Shown in pieces: positions 33,777 to 41,839 of a stretch of DNA of 51,899 nucleotides; the stretch's first letter is position 1; the number at the start of each line of letters is the position of its first letter. The stretch comes from an uncultured Collinsella sp. Lineage in GTDB: Bacteria > Actinomycetota > Coriobacteriia > Coriobacteriales > Coriobacteriaceae. The translations under genes and the position numbers were made by a program. The DNA is taken from positions 1 through 51,899 of the forward strand of contig CATWVA010000014.1 in NCBI GenBank assembly GCA_958354105.1, given 5' to 3'. The notes under the pieces were generated by a model, which searched no databases, had not been told where the DNA came from, and saw only the letters and a program-made list of their open reading frames with translations.

Positions 33777-33900
33777 CAAAGGAGCGTCCCCACCTGCCGG
33801 CACAAAAGAAACATCCCCAAGTGCCGAACAAGTGCCGGCAACGACAATGCCGCAGGTAGAGGACGGAAAGCGAAAACGCCCCTTAGCAGTGGCTTTAAAT
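33777..33900. repeat. dispersed TGCCGGCA repeat fragments
   Basis: After the S33 gene there are words CACCTGCCGGCAC, AAGTGCCGAACAAGTGCCGGCA and GCGTCCCC, ATCCCC resembling pieces of the inverted repeat at 46645-46700. The arrangement is degraded and no gene is supported here. Confidence 0.4.
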
Positions 33901-33923
33901 CGTAGGTCGAACAAAAGAAGCGA

Positions 33924-34023
33924 GCGCCGCCCAGAGCGAACAAGTTGGCATGAAAAAGGCGAGGCATAGACCTGATGGTCATGCCTCGCCTTTTGAATGA
34001 CAAATTGTCGCTCTGGGCGGCGC
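33924..34023. terminator. nested palindrome acting as a bidirectional terminator
   Basis: Outer arms GCGCCGCCCAGAGCGA (33924-33939) and TCGCTCTGGGCGGCGC (34008-34023) enclose inner arms GGCGAGGCAT (33958-33967) and ATGCCTCGCC (33981-33990), flanked by AAAAA and TTTT. It lies between the converging S33 and proB genes, so the inner stem should terminate both. Confidence 0.8.
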
Positions 34024-34037
34024 GCAGCGTCGACCCG

Positions 34038-35165
34038 TTAGGCGAAGACGATTAGATTATCCCTGTGTATCGCGGGCTTCTCGGCCAGGTCTGCGAGCAG
34101 GCGGTTGCTGGCGATCTGGTCCTGGCGGCGACCGGCAGCAAGCTCCAGCACGTCCGAATCGGCTTCGGCGATACCGCGGGCGACGACCATACCGCTCGGA
34201 TCGCACACATCGAGCACATCGCCCTCGGCAAACTGGCCATCGACCTCGCGAATACCCACCGCAAGCAGGGAAGAGCCACGGCTGACCAGCGCCTTCGCAG
34301 CACCATCATCGACCGTCACCGAGCCATGTGCCTTGTCGCCCAGCGCGATCCACAGCTTGCGGGGTGCGATGTCCAGACGCTCCGCCGGCGGATCGAACAG
34401 CGTGCCCACGCTCTCGCCGCGGGCGAGACGCACGAGCGCATCGGGCTCCTCGCCCGAGCAAATCACGCTCTGAATGCCCGCCGTCATCAGGATGCGGCTC
34501 GCGCGGATCTTGGTAATCATGCCGCCCGTGCCCACCGATGTGGAAGAATCGCCCGCCGAGGCAATAATCTTGGCATCGATCTTATGCACGACAGGAACAA
34601 ACTCGGCCGTGGGGTCTTCATGCGGATTGGCAGTATAGAGACCATCGATGTCCGAGAGCGTCACGCACAGATCGGCAGAAACCAGGCAGCTCACAAGCGC
34701 CGCCAGCGTGTCGTTGTCGCCAAACTTGATCTCATCGACGGTGACGGTATCGTTCTCGTTGACGACCGGCACCACACCCAGCTCCACCAGGCGAAGCAGG
34801 GCGTCGCGCGCGTGCAGGTAGGACGTGCGGCGCGCCGTGTCGTGACGCGTGAGCAGCACGAGCGAGGTGAGCAGGTCGCGCGCATGGAACTCCTCGTCGT
34901 AGGCCGACGAGATGATGCACTGACCGGCCGAGGCGCAGGCCTGCAGGCTCGGCAGGTCACCGACCGGCTTGCGGTCGAAGCCCAACACGGGATAGCCACA
35001 GGCGATAGCGCCCGAGCTCACCACAACCAGACGCCAGCCGAGCTTGCGCAGCGCTGCGGCCTGATCGGCAAGTCCGCCGATAAAGGCGCGGTTGACCTTG
35101 CCATCGGCACCCACCACCGTGGACGAACCGATCTTTACCACCATCGTTTTATAAGAAGTCGTCAT
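34038..35165 (-). CDS. proB: glutamate 5-kinase
   Basis: The 375-residue enzyme has the amino acid kinase domain (VVKIGSSTVVG, VVSSGAIACGYPVLG, VPVVNENDTVTVDEIKFGDNDTLAALV, ITKIRASRILM) followed by a C-terminal PUA domain (GSVTVDDGAAKALVSRGSSLLAVGI). It phosphorylates glutamate in the first step of proline synthesis. No clear ribosome binding site is seen before the ATG at 35165; a second ATG seven codons later has none either. The PUA domain argues for the proline-feedback-regulated form. Confidence 0.97.
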   Translation of the reverse strand: MTTSYKTMVVKIGSSTVVGADGKVNRAFIGGLADQAAALRKLGWRLVVVSSGAIACGYPVLGFDRKPVGDLPSLQACASAGQCIISSAYDEEFHARDLLTSLVLLTRHDTARRTSYLHARDALLRLVELGVVPVVNENDTVTVDEIKFGDNDTLAALVSCLVSADLCVTLSDIDGLYTANPHEDPTAEFVPVVHKIDAKIIASAGDSSTSVGTGGMITKIRASRILMTAGIQSVICSGEEPDALVRLARGESVGTLFDPPAERLDIAPRKLWIALGDKAHGSVTVDDGAAKALVSRGSSLLAVGIREVDGQFAEGDVLDVCDPSGMVVARGIAEADSDVLELAAGRRQDQIASNRLLADLAEKPAIHRDNLIVFA

Positions 35166-35244
35166 ACGTCAAACCAATCAACTGTTCAGCGAACGGCCGA
35201 GCCGGCGGCCAGGGAGGCGTGACTCGCCCCTACCGCCCAAGGAA

Positions 35245-36750
35245 TTAGTGGGCCCAGGGAAAGGCAGAGGCCGCGGCCATGTTCTTACGCACGAGCTCGT
35301 CGCGCACCTGAGCCAGGCCCTGCTCCATACCCACCACATAGGTCTGCGGGTACAGGAAGCGCTTGAAAGCTGCGTCCAGATGGTCGAGCGCCCAAGCACA
35401 GCGCTCGCGCGCGTCCTGGATGCTCTCACGCGGAGCCACCGCACTGCCATCGCGCACGATCGGCACCAGCAGCTCGCGATACTCAAGTTCGGACACGTCG
35501 GTCACCAGGGCGGCATCGTTCACGGCCACAAGGGTATTGCCGCGCGCGGCGCCCTCCCCTGCCAGATGGTCCTCGTCATAAATCATGTCGCAAACCGGGC
35601 CGCCAAAGCCGTCGTAATAGCGTCGTACGCGCTGAACACCGGGAATTGTGCGCTTGTAGGGCTGCTCGGAGAGCTTCACCACCGGCGTCCACGGGTCCGT
35701 CTCACTCGCACGGCGGGCGGAAAGCTTGTACACGCCGCCCAGCGCCGGCTGGTCATAGCAGGTCGCAAGCTTGGTACCCACGCCAAAGCTATCGATGGGC
35801 GCGCCCTGGTCGAGCAGTGACTGAATCGTGTACTCATCCAGATCGTTAGAAACCGAGATCCCCACATAGGGCAGGCCCTCGGCATCAAAACGGCCACGAA
35901 CATACTTGGAGAGCTTGGCGAGGTCGCCCGAGTCAATGCGAATAGCCGACAGACGCTCGCCCACCGCCTCCATCTCCTTGGCAACCGTAATGGCATGCTC
36001 GCAACCCTCGCGTACGTCGTAGGTGTCGATGAGCAGCGTGCAGTTCTTGGGACTCGACTTAGCAAAAGCCCGGAATGCCTCGAGCTCGGAGTCGAAGCTC
36101 ATCACCCAGCTGTGCGCATGCGTGCCAAAGACGGGAATACCGTAGCGGCGGCCGGCGAGCACATTGGACGTAGAGGAGCAGCCGGCAACGTAGCTCGCGC
36201 GCGCGACGGCCAAGCCGCCATCGGGACCCTGAGCGCGGCGCAGGCCAAACTCGGCAACGGGACGGCCGTCCGCCGCCAGCACCACGCGCGCCGTCTTGGT
36301 GGCGACAAGCGTCTGGAACCCAACGATGTTGAGCAGCGCCGTCTCAAGCAGCTGGCACTCCAGCGCGGGGCCGGTGACGCGAACCATGGGCTCGCGCGGA
36401 AAGACGAGCTCGCCCTCGGGCACGGCGTCGATGTTTACATGCGCACGAAAATCGCGCAGGTAGTCGAGGAATCCAGGCTTGAACATCGCGCCGCCGGCCG
36501 GGGCCTGGAGCGAGGCGAGGTAGTCGATGTCCTCGGGCGTAAAGCGCAGATTCTCGACCAGCTCGGGCAGTTCGGCGGTGCCGCACATGACGGCATAGGC
36601 GCTGCCAAAAGGATGGTCGCGGTAAAACGCGGTAAAACAACCCTGCTCATTGGCCTTGCCGCTCTCCCACAGGCCCTGGGCCATAGTGAGCTCGTACAGA
36701 TCGGTGAGCATTGCAATGTCGGTGGGATGCGAGATGTCGGTCAAAGCCAT
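35245..36750 (-). CDS. pncB: nicotinate phosphoribosyltransferase
   Basis: The 501-residue enzyme starts at an ATG behind CGAAAGGTCGCCCC. It shows TDLYELTMAQGLWESG at the N-terminus, AEFGLRRAQGPDGGLAVARASYVAG with the catalytic His-region replaced by RAQGPDGG as in this family, FGTHAHSWVMSF, and IRIDSGDLAKLSKYVR plus FGVGTKLATCYDQPALGGVYKL. It converts nicotinate and PRPP to nicotinate mononucleotide in NAD salvage. The last 60 residues are a poorly conserved helical tail. Upstream lies an unrelated coiled-coil gene on the same strand. Confidence 0.95.
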   Translation of the reverse strand: MALTDISHPTDIAMLTDLYELTMAQGLWESGKANEQGCFTAFYRDHPFGSAYAVMCGTAELPELVENLRFTPEDIDYLASLQAPAGGAMFKPGFLDYLRDFRAHVNIDAVPEGELVFPREPMVRVTGPALECQLLETALLNIVGFQTLVATKTARVVLAADGRPVAEFGLRRAQGPDGGLAVARASYVAGCSSTSNVLAGRRYGIPVFGTHAHSWVMSFDSELEAFRAFAKSSPKNCTLLIDTYDVREGCEHAITVAKEMEAVGERLSAIRIDSGDLAKLSKYVRGRFDAEGLPYVGISVSNDLDEYTIQSLLDQGAPIDSFGVGTKLATCYDQPALGGVYKLSARRASETDPWTPVVKLSEQPYKRTIPGVQRVRRYYDGFGGPVCDMIYDEDHLAGEGAARGNTLVAVNDAALVTDVSELEYRELLVPIVRDGSAVAPRESIQDARERCAWALDHLDAAFKRFLYPQTYVVGMEQGLAQVRDELVRKNMAAASAFPWAH

Positions 36751-36834
36751 GGGGCGACCTTTCGGATGCGTTGTGCAGAGGTTGAGGGTTGGAAAAGGGC
36801 AGAGTGTTCGGGCATGGCACCCAGCGCGAATGGG

Positions 36835-37275
36835 CTAGAGCAGGCCCATGCTGGTCAGGATCGTGTAGCCCATAAAGATGACAAACGCGATGAGGGCAAG
36901 GACAATGATGATTTTTTGAGCCGGCGCCATGCCAGGGATCTCGTTCTCGCCCGTAGGCTCCTTGGAGGTGACCATGCGCTGGGCAAAGGTCATCTCGTCA
37001 CGGCTCGGCTTGGGCTCGACGGACTTGGAACGAGCGACCTTTTTAGGCTGAGGTTTAGGTGCGGTGGGCGCGGGCTTCGCGGCGGCGGGCTTGGGCGCGG
37101 GGGCGACGTTCGCGGCGGCCTCCTCGGCCTTCGCACGCTCGGCACGCAGGGCGGCCAGCTCCTCACGCTCGCGGCGTGCCTCTTCCTGGGCCTCGCGACG
37201 AGCTTTCTCGGCGCGGAGCTCTTCCAACTCGGCGCGTTCCTCGGCAGACAGTGGTTGGGACTCAAGCTTGGCCAT
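36835..37275 (-). CDS. coiled-coil protein with C-terminal membrane anchor, unknown
   Basis: I chose the ATG at 37275 behind AGAAAGGGC; the protein is 146 residues. Residues about 5-60 are a Glu/Arg/Ala heptad-rich coiled coil (SAEERAELEELRAEKARREAQ), followed by a Pro/Ala/Lys-rich linker and the basic segment KKVARSKSVEPKPSRDEM. Near the C-terminus IIIVLALIAFVIFMGYTILT is a single membrane segment, so it is a tail-anchored membrane protein. I recognise no family. It stands between pncB and tRNA-Ala in the same direction, separated from the tRNA by a terminator. Confidence 0.7.
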   Translation of the reverse strand: MAKLESQPLSAEERAELEELRAEKARREAQEEARREREELAALRAERAKAEEAAANVAPAPKPAAAKPAPTAPKPQPKKVARSKSVEPKPSRDEMTFAQRMVTSKEPTGENEIPGMAPAQKIIIVLALIAFVIFMGYTILTSMGLL

Positions 37276-37293
37276 GGTACAGCCCTTTCTTTT

Positions 37294-37324
37294 AAAAAAA
37301 GCCGCCGACACAATGTCAGCGGCT
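37294..37324 (-). terminator. terminator of tRNA-Ala
   Basis: On the reverse strand GCCGCTGACA (37323-37314), loop TTG, TGTCGGCGGC (37310-37301), then seven Ts. It ends just upstream of the coiled-coil gene's leader. Confidence 0.9.
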
Positions 37325-37339
37325 TATCAAATCCAAGGG

Positions 37340-37412
37340 TGGAGACGAAGGGAGTCGAACCCTCGGCCTCTGCCATGCGACGGCAGCGCTCTCCCAACTG
37401 AGCTACGTCCCC
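37340..37412 (-). tRNA. tRNA-Ala (anticodon CGC)
   Basis: The reverse strand folds into a 73-base cloverleaf: acceptor GGGGACG/CGTCTCC with one G-T pair, D-arm GCTCAGTTGGGAGAGC, anticodon stem CTGCC/GGCAG with loop GTCGCAT (anticodon CGC, reading GCG) and T-arm GAGGGTTCGACTCCC. CCA is not encoded. Confidence 0.95.
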
Positions 37413-37425
37413 AAGACAAGTTGAT

Positions 37426-37453
37426 ATTTTACCTACGGCTCGCCAACTGTCAA
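37426..37453 (-). promoter_or_regulatory. promoter of tRNA-Ala
   Basis: On the reverse strand a consensus TTGACA (37453-37448) is followed after 16 bases by TAAAAT (37431-37426), 14 bases before the tRNA 5' end. Confidence 0.85.
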
Positions 37454-37471
37454 CGCCCAATACCCAGTCTT

Positions 37472-37490
37472 TTTGGGACGCGGCTATTTT
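37472..37490. repeat. GGGACGCGGCTATTTT repeat core
   Basis: TTTGGGACGCGGCTATTTT differs at one position from the core in the hairpin at 16441-16479. It lies between weak arms TGTCAA (37448-37453) and TTGACA (37488-37493), so the left arm is also the -35 box of the tRNA-Ala promoter. Confidence 0.5.
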
Positions 37491-37518
37491 GACAACTTTT
37501 CGAGCAGGCGATCCTCTC

Positions 37519-37553
37519 GATGATTTTTTAATCCCCGTCCCAGAAAAATCATC
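37519..37553 (-). terminator. hairpin after the radical SAM gene
   Basis: GATGATTTTT (37519-37528) and AAAAATCATC (37544-37553) pair perfectly around a loop that reads CTGGGACGGGGATTA on the reverse strand, again the GGGACGGGG word. It starts 10 bases after the stop of the leftward radical SAM gene and could act as its terminator, though the stem is AT-rich. Confidence 0.55.
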
Positions 37554-37563
37554 GGCGAGCGCA

Positions 37564-38502
37564 CTACTTTGCGCTGGTGAGGACGCCGGTGGTGTCGAAC
37601 GCCGGGGTGAAGCTCTCGTCTACCGCTCCACCTTCTTGCCAAAACATCGTCGTAAAGCCCAGGTCGTCGGCATGGTCGAGCACCTGCTCGTACTCCTCGC
37701 GCGTCACGGCGCGCGCCAGGTCGCCGCCTTGTTCGCGCATGAGGGCATTGGGCGTGTACTGGTTCATGACCGAGATCGGCACGTCGCCCATCGTCTGCCA
37801 CACCAGGTCCAACACGCGGCACGAATCGTCCGCATGCCCCGGCAGCACCAGATGACGCACGATTATGCCGCGCTTCATGAGCCCGTCCCCGTCTACCAGC
37901 TCTCCCCCGCGGCGCTCAATTTCGCGCGCCATCTGGGCCAGACCCGACACAGCCACGCGCGGGTAGTCCTTAATATGAGAGAGTGACTGCGCAAGCGCCG
38001 CATTGGCATACTTAAAGTCGGTAAGCCACACGTCGACCAAATCGCCGAGCGCCGCCACGGCACTCGCACGCTCATAACCGCTCGTGTTGTAGACGATTGG
38101 AATGACCAGTCCGCGCTCCCGAGCTGCGGCAATCGCGGCCGGCAGCAGGTGAGCATAATGCGTCGCCGTCACCAGATTGATGTTATTGGCACCTTGGTCC
38201 TGCAGCTCCAGCATAATCTCGACCAGGCGCTCGGGCGAAATCTCAAGCCCAAAATTGCCCGTCGAGATCTCGTGGTTCTGGCAATAGATACATTTGAGCG
38301 AACAGCCGCTAAAGAAAATCGTACCCGAGCCGGCCTCGCCCGAAATGGGCGGCTCCTCCCACATATGGAGCGCCGCGCGGGCCACCTTGAGCGTGTCATC
38401 GGCACCGCATACGCCGTGCGCACCCTCGTCGCGCACCGCACCGCAACGGCGCGGACACAAATGGCAGGCGGGCGAAAAAAGTTCGGTCAACGGCGTCGAC
38501 AT
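37564..38502 (-). CDS. PflX-like radical SAM protein
   Basis: I chose the ATG at 38502, nine bases after GGAG (a TTG five codons earlier is the only other option); the protein is 312 residues. The radical SAM cluster motif C-x3-C-x2-C is GCSLKCIYCQN. A preceding Cys set, CHLCPRRCGAVRDEGAHGVCGA, is typical of the PflX group related to pyruvate formate-lyase activase. Downstream strands (NLVTATHYAHLLPAAI, VYNTSGYE, DVWLTDFKYA, RHLVLPGHADDS) fit the family. Members are annotated as activases for glycyl radical enzymes or as unknowns. No glycyl radical enzyme is nearby, so the target is unknown. Confidence 0.88.
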   Translation of the reverse strand: MSTPLTELFSPACHLCPRRCGAVRDEGAHGVCGADDTLKVARAALHMWEEPPISGEAGSGTIFFSGCSLKCIYCQNHEISTGNFGLEISPERLVEIMLELQDQGANNINLVTATHYAHLLPAAIAAARERGLVIPIVYNTSGYERASAVAALGDLVDVWLTDFKYANAALAQSLSHIKDYPRVAVSGLAQMAREIERRGGELVDGDGLMKRGIIVRHLVLPGHADDSCRVLDLVWQTMGDVPISVMNQYTPNALMREQGGDLARAVTREEYEQVLDHADDLGFTTMFWQEGGAVDESFTPAFDTTGVLTSAK

Positions 38503-38650
38503 AAAAACATGCTCCAAAACAACGATTCAGCAGCTCAAACGTTAAGGGACCAACCGCACAGACGGCTCGAGCCCAAGGCGCCGTAATCGTCCGACACGAT
38601 TTTTGTAATGTCAAGACTGGAATCGATAAAGTGCCGCTTTATGATGTAGG

Positions 38651-38797
38651 TATTCCGCCCCCCGCGGAGCAACTGGGTGAACCGTCGCGTTTATTTAGGG
38701 AGCCCACACAGTCGTACCTAGTACAGGTATCCTTCGTTGTTAAGGACGCTGGAACAGTCGATGAGGGCACCCACCTGTTTTAGGTGGGTTCATTTTC
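38651..38797 (+). ncRNA. ssrS: candidate 6S RNA (SsrS)
   Basis: A TATGAT at 38640-38645 is a good -10, so transcription would begin near 38651. The following 145 bases contain no open frame but several hairpins: TACCT/AGGTA (38714-38729 region) and CCTT/AAGG (38731-38745). The string GGGAGCCCACAC, the later GGTATCC and AAGGACGC, and the end GGGCACCCACCTG then TTTTAGGTGGGTTCATTTT resemble the conserved parts of 6S RNAs of low-GC Gram-positives and relatives as I remember them. The last part is also an intrinsic terminator (ACCCACCT/AGGTGGGT, T-rich tail). 6S RNA binds housekeeping RNA polymerase in stationary phase. A covariance-model search is needed to confirm it. Confidence 0.6.
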
Positions 38798-38808
38798 GTA
38801 ACGTGGGG

Positions 38809-38835
38809 GGTGGTTTTTATTTGCCGAAAACCACC
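38809..38835. repeat. GGTGGTTTT/AAAACCACC hairpin
   Basis: Arms of 9 bases around TATTTGCCG. The arm words are those of the CCACCACAAAGG palindromes but in inverted order and with a different loop, so it may be a related, diverged element. Confidence 0.5.
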
Positions 38836-39026
38836 ATTACAGCCCATATGGATCCCCGCCGGTATCCCGACAATCCATCGACAACATCCCAATATCTGGT
38901 AAGCGCGTGATTATCGCTGCGTGCAATTCCATGCACCCCCCTTGGTCGAGTATCATGGTTCGGCTATGCCCTTTGCGCTTAGCAACCTTTGACCTTTTCC
39001 TTCGACGCTTGGCGGTTTTTAGATTC

Positions 39027-40226
39027 ATGGCTTCATCCCCGAGCTACATACCGTATCTATGCGTGGCAGCGGCGGCCTTTATCACGACCTTCCTCACGGT
39101 GCCCCTGGTCAAGCGCTTGGCAATTAAGCTCGACGCCGTCGACTATCCTTCTAAGCGCCGCATTAACACCAAGCCCATCCCGCGTTTGGGCGGAACGGCG
39201 GTGTTTTTGGGCCTGGTCGTTGCCTGTATTGTGCAAATCCTAGGCACCTGGTACCTGGGTTGGCCGCCCGTTTTGGTGCCCCACCCCCGTCTGCACATCA
39301 GCTACCCCATACTTGCGCTTTCTTTTACCGTCATCTTTGCGACCGGCGCTATCGACGACGTCTTCCAGCTCAAGCCCAAGCAAAAGCTAGCCGGACAGGT
39401 CCTCGCCGCGCTTATCGCCTGTATCGGCGGCCTGCGGATCGGCGTCATCGTCAACCCGTTTGCCCCCGGCGAAATCATGCTCGGATGGCTCGCCTACCCC
39501 ATCACCGTGATCTATCTGGTGGCATTCACCAACATCATTAACCTCATCGACGGCCTCGACGGCTTGGCCACGGGCATCTGCGGCATCGCGTCGTTCACCA
39601 TGTTTTCGATGGCCGTTCTCTCGGGCCGCATCGACGCCGCCGCGCTCTCCATTGCGCTCTTTGGCGCCTGTCTGGCCTTTTTGCGCTACAACTTCAACCC
39701 CGCAAGCATCTTCTTGGGCGACTCGGGGTCGCTGCTTCTGGGCTTTGCGCTGGGCTCCATCTCGCTGCTCAACGTGAGCCGCACCGCCGCGCTCACCTCG
39801 CTCATCATCCCGCTCATCGTGGCCGGCGTGCCCATCATCGATACGTTTAGCGCCATCGTGCGCCGCAAGCGCGCCCACATTAGCATTGGGCAGGCCGACA
39901 AGGGCCACATCCACCACCGCCTCATTCAAGAGGGTTACAACCAAAAGCAGGCCGTACTACTCATCTATGCCTGGTGCATCATGCTTTCGGCCGGCGCCGC
40001 CGCGATTAACCAGGTCGAAGTGCCCATGCGTGTGCTCATCTTTACCGTGCTCGCCATTGGCTCGGCGGCCTTTGCCAAGCACCTGCACCTGTTTGAACCC
40101 GTGCTACGCCACCATTACAACAAGCGCACGCATGAGGACGAGCTCGTCACCCCCGACGACCCCGCCTTTAAGCAGGAGGAGCAGGCAGCCGAGGAGCGCA
40201 AAGAAGAGCGCCACCACAAGCTCTAG
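39027..40226 (+). CDS. undecaprenyl-phosphate N-acetylhexosamine-1-phosphate transferase (WecA/TagO/MraY superfamily)
   Basis: I chose the ATG at 39027 because the membrane protein proper starts there; the result is 399 residues with about ten to eleven membrane helices. The family motifs are all visible: KLDAVDYPSKRRINTKPIPRLGG, the magnesium site AIDDVFQLKPKQKLAGQ, NLIDGLDGLATG, FLGDSGSLLLGF and the cytoplasmic HIHHRL sugar-recognition loop (WecA-type HIHH). It moves GlcNAc-1-phosphate (or a related sugar) onto undecaprenyl phosphate and starts synthesis of a wall or capsular polymer. The 25-residue charged tail is disordered. The ribosome binding site is weak. Confidence 0.92.
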   Translation: MASSPSYIPYLCVAAAAFITTFLTVPLVKRLAIKLDAVDYPSKRRINTKPIPRLGGTAVFLGLVVACIVQILGTWYLGWPPVLVPHPRLHISYPILALSFTVIFATGAIDDVFQLKPKQKLAGQVLAALIACIGGLRIGVIVNPFAPGEIMLGWLAYPITVIYLVAFTNIINLIDGLDGLATGICGIASFTMFSMAVLSGRIDAAALSIALFGACLAFLRYNFNPASIFLGDSGSLLLGFALGSISLLNVSRTAALTSLIIPLIVAGVPIIDTFSAIVRRKRAHISIGQADKGHIHHRLIQEGYNQKQAVLLIYAWCIMLSAGAAAINQVEVPMRVLIFTVLAIGSAAFAKHLHLFEPVLRHHYNKRTHEDELVTPDDPAFKQEEQAAEERKEERHHKL

Positions 40227-40396
40227 GGCAAGCTGCCGAGAATGTGCCAAGGCACCGTTAGCCAAGCGCGGCCGCGCCGCACCCATCGCACATGCCGCAC
40301 CACGCGCGTCCCTCTCCCGCCCCTCGCCTACTTACGCACCGCCTCTCTAATAAACACGCTATCATCTTGACCCATGAACATACGTTAGGAGCAATC

Positions 40397-41446
40397 ATGC
40401 CAAACGAGAACAGCTACGAAGTCGCGCTGCAAAAGAGCAACGCCATTCGCGAGGGCCTGGCCAAGACGCCCGAGAAGTTCACCATGCTCACCGGCGACCG
40501 CCCCACCGGCCGTCTGCACCTGGGCCACTACTTCGGTACCCTCAAGGGCCGCGTGGAGCTACAGAACATGGGTGCAAAGACCAACGTGCTCATCGCCGAC
40601 TATCAGGTCATCACCGACCGCGACACCACCGAGCACATCCAGGACAACGTGTACAACATGGTCATGGACTACCTTGCCTGCGGCATTGACCCCAACAAGA
40701 CCATGATCTACGCGCACTCCGCCGTGCCCGCCGCCAACCAGCTCATGCTGCCGTTCCTGTCGCTGGTCTCCGAGGCCGAGCTGGCGCGCAACCCCACCGT
40801 CAAGGCCGAGATGGAGGCCTCGGGCCACGAGCTCACCGGCCTTCTGCTCACCTACCCGGTGCATCAGGCCTGCGACATCCTGTTCTGCAAGGGCAACGTC
40901 GTGCCCGTCGGCCGCGACCAGCTGCCGCACATCGAGCTCACCCGCACCATCGCCCGCCGCTTTAACAACCGCTACGGCAAGGTGTTCCCCGAGGTCGACG
41001 CGCTGCTGTCCGAGACCCCGCTGCTGCCGGGCCTGGACGGTCGCAAGATGAGCAAGAGCTACGGCAACGCCATCAACATCTCGATGACCGCCGAGGAAAC
41101 GGCCAAACGCATCAAGAAGAGCCAGACCGACTCCGAGCGCATGATCACGTTCGATCCCGAGAACCGCCCCGGCGTGTCTGGCCTGCTTTCAACAGCCGCC
41201 ATCTGCACCGGCCGTTCCGAAGTCGAGATTGCCGAGGAGATTGGCATGGGCGGCTCCGGCCAGCTCAAGAAGTACGTGACCGAGGCCGTCAACGAGTACT
41301 TCGCACCTATCCGCGAGCGTCGCCAGCGCTACGAGAACGATCTGGACTATGTGAAGGACGTCCTGCATGAGGGCAACCGTCGCGCCAATGAGATCGCCGA
41401 GCAGACCCTGGCCGAGGTTCAGGACGCCATGGGCATGGTGTACTAG
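40397..41446 (+). CDS. trpS: tryptophanyl-tRNA synthetase
   Basis: The ATG at 40397 follows TTAGGAGCAATC and gives 349 residues. The class I HIGH motif is GRLHLGHYFG and the KMSKS motif is DGRKMSKSYGNAI. The middle part (DYQVITDRDT, CGIDPNKTMIYAHSAVPAANQLMLPF, DILFCKGNVVPVGRDQLPHIELTR) is standard TrpRS. It charges tRNA-Trp. No T-box is recognised in the 170-base upstream gap. A terminator lies 35 bases past the stop codon. Confidence 0.96.
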   Translation: MPNENSYEVALQKSNAIREGLAKTPEKFTMLTGDRPTGRLHLGHYFGTLKGRVELQNMGAKTNVLIADYQVITDRDTTEHIQDNVYNMVMDYLACGIDPNKTMIYAHSAVPAANQLMLPFLSLVSEAELARNPTVKAEMEASGHELTGLLLTYPVHQACDILFCKGNVVPVGRDQLPHIELTRTIARRFNNRYGKVFPEVDALLSETPLLPGLDGRKMSKSYGNAINISMTAEETAKRIKKSQTDSERMITFDPENRPGVSGLLSTAAICTGRSEVEIAEEIGMGGSGQLKKYVTEAVNEYFAPIRERRQRYENDLDYVKDVLHEGNRRANEIAEQTLAEVQDAMGMVY

Positions 41447-41481
41447 ACCGATTTGTTGGCTTGAGCTTTCGATTGCTTTAG

Positions 41482-41509
41482 GGCGGGCGCTACGGCGTCC
41501 GCCTTTTTT
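41482..41509 (+). terminator. terminator of trpS
   Basis: GGCGGGCGC (41482-41490), loop TACG, GCGTCCGCC (41495-41503), followed by TTTTTT. Confidence 0.9.
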
Positions 41510-41556
41510 GGAGCCGGACCGCTTCAGCTCCATCCATCACACTCTCCCGACAAACA

Positions 41557-41597
41557 GGAACAGGCCCGCCGGCAGTTAGCTGCCAGCGGGCCTGTTC
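41557..41597. repeat. strong hairpin without T-tract
   Basis: GGAACAGGCCCGC and GCGGGCCTGTTCC are perfect 13-base arms enclosing GGCAG-TTA-type inner pairing. No T-tract follows, so it is not an ordinary terminator. Together with the short ORF just downstream it forms a 300-base structured gap of unknown use. Confidence 0.6.
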
Positions 41598-41632
41598 CCG
41601 AAGTACACCGTTGAATCGCACAGAGGGGAGGG

Positions 41633-41692
41633 ATGCGAATCAAACTCAACAGGGCAGGCTTTTTCATCGCCTATTGCCTGCTCCGTTGCTGA
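41633..41692 (+). CDS. possible 19-residue small ORF
   Basis: ATG at 41633 is preceded by GAGGGGAGGG and opens MRIKLNRAGFFIAYCLLRC before TGA. The peptide is basic with a hydrophobic centre (AGFFIAYCLL), a form seen in leader peptides and type I toxins. The start lies in a short hairpin (TCGCA ... TGCGA) and the coding part in another (GCAGGC ... GCCTGC). The evidence is only the ribosome site and composition. Confidence 0.25.
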   Translation: MRIKLNRAGFFIAYCLLRC

Positions 41693-41782
41693 AACCAATA
41701 TAGTTCACCGTGGCTTACTTTCTAGCGTCAAACTACCCCAACACACCTTCTCCATAAGTTAGCCCAGGTAAACCTGCAACGG

Positions 41783-41823
41783 AAAGCCACCACAAAGGGG
41801 ACAGGCGCCTTTGTGGTGGCTTT
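41783..41823. repeat. CCACCACAAAGG palindrome, copy 3
   Basis: Arms AAAGCCACCACAAAGG and CCTTTGTGGTGGCTTT with loop GGACAGGCG. The A-to-G and T-to-C changes relative to copies 1 and 2 sit opposite each other, so base pairing is kept. Confidence 0.85.
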
Positions 41824-41839
41824 GACCACGGCAGAGCTG

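Larger units (their letters stand above)
38503..39026. other. intergenic region holding a 6S RNA candidate
   Basis: About 520 bases separate the radical SAM gene from the glycosyltransferase. It contains the RNA candidate at 38651-38797 and a GGTGGTTTT/AAAACCACC hairpin at 38809-38835. No supported ORF other than the upstream extension of the downstream gene. Confidence 0.5.

Noticed and set aside
33702..33914. 70-codon reverse-strand ORF after the S33 gene
   Set aside because: It runs through dispersed repeat fragments and the end of the S33 gene; not protein-like.
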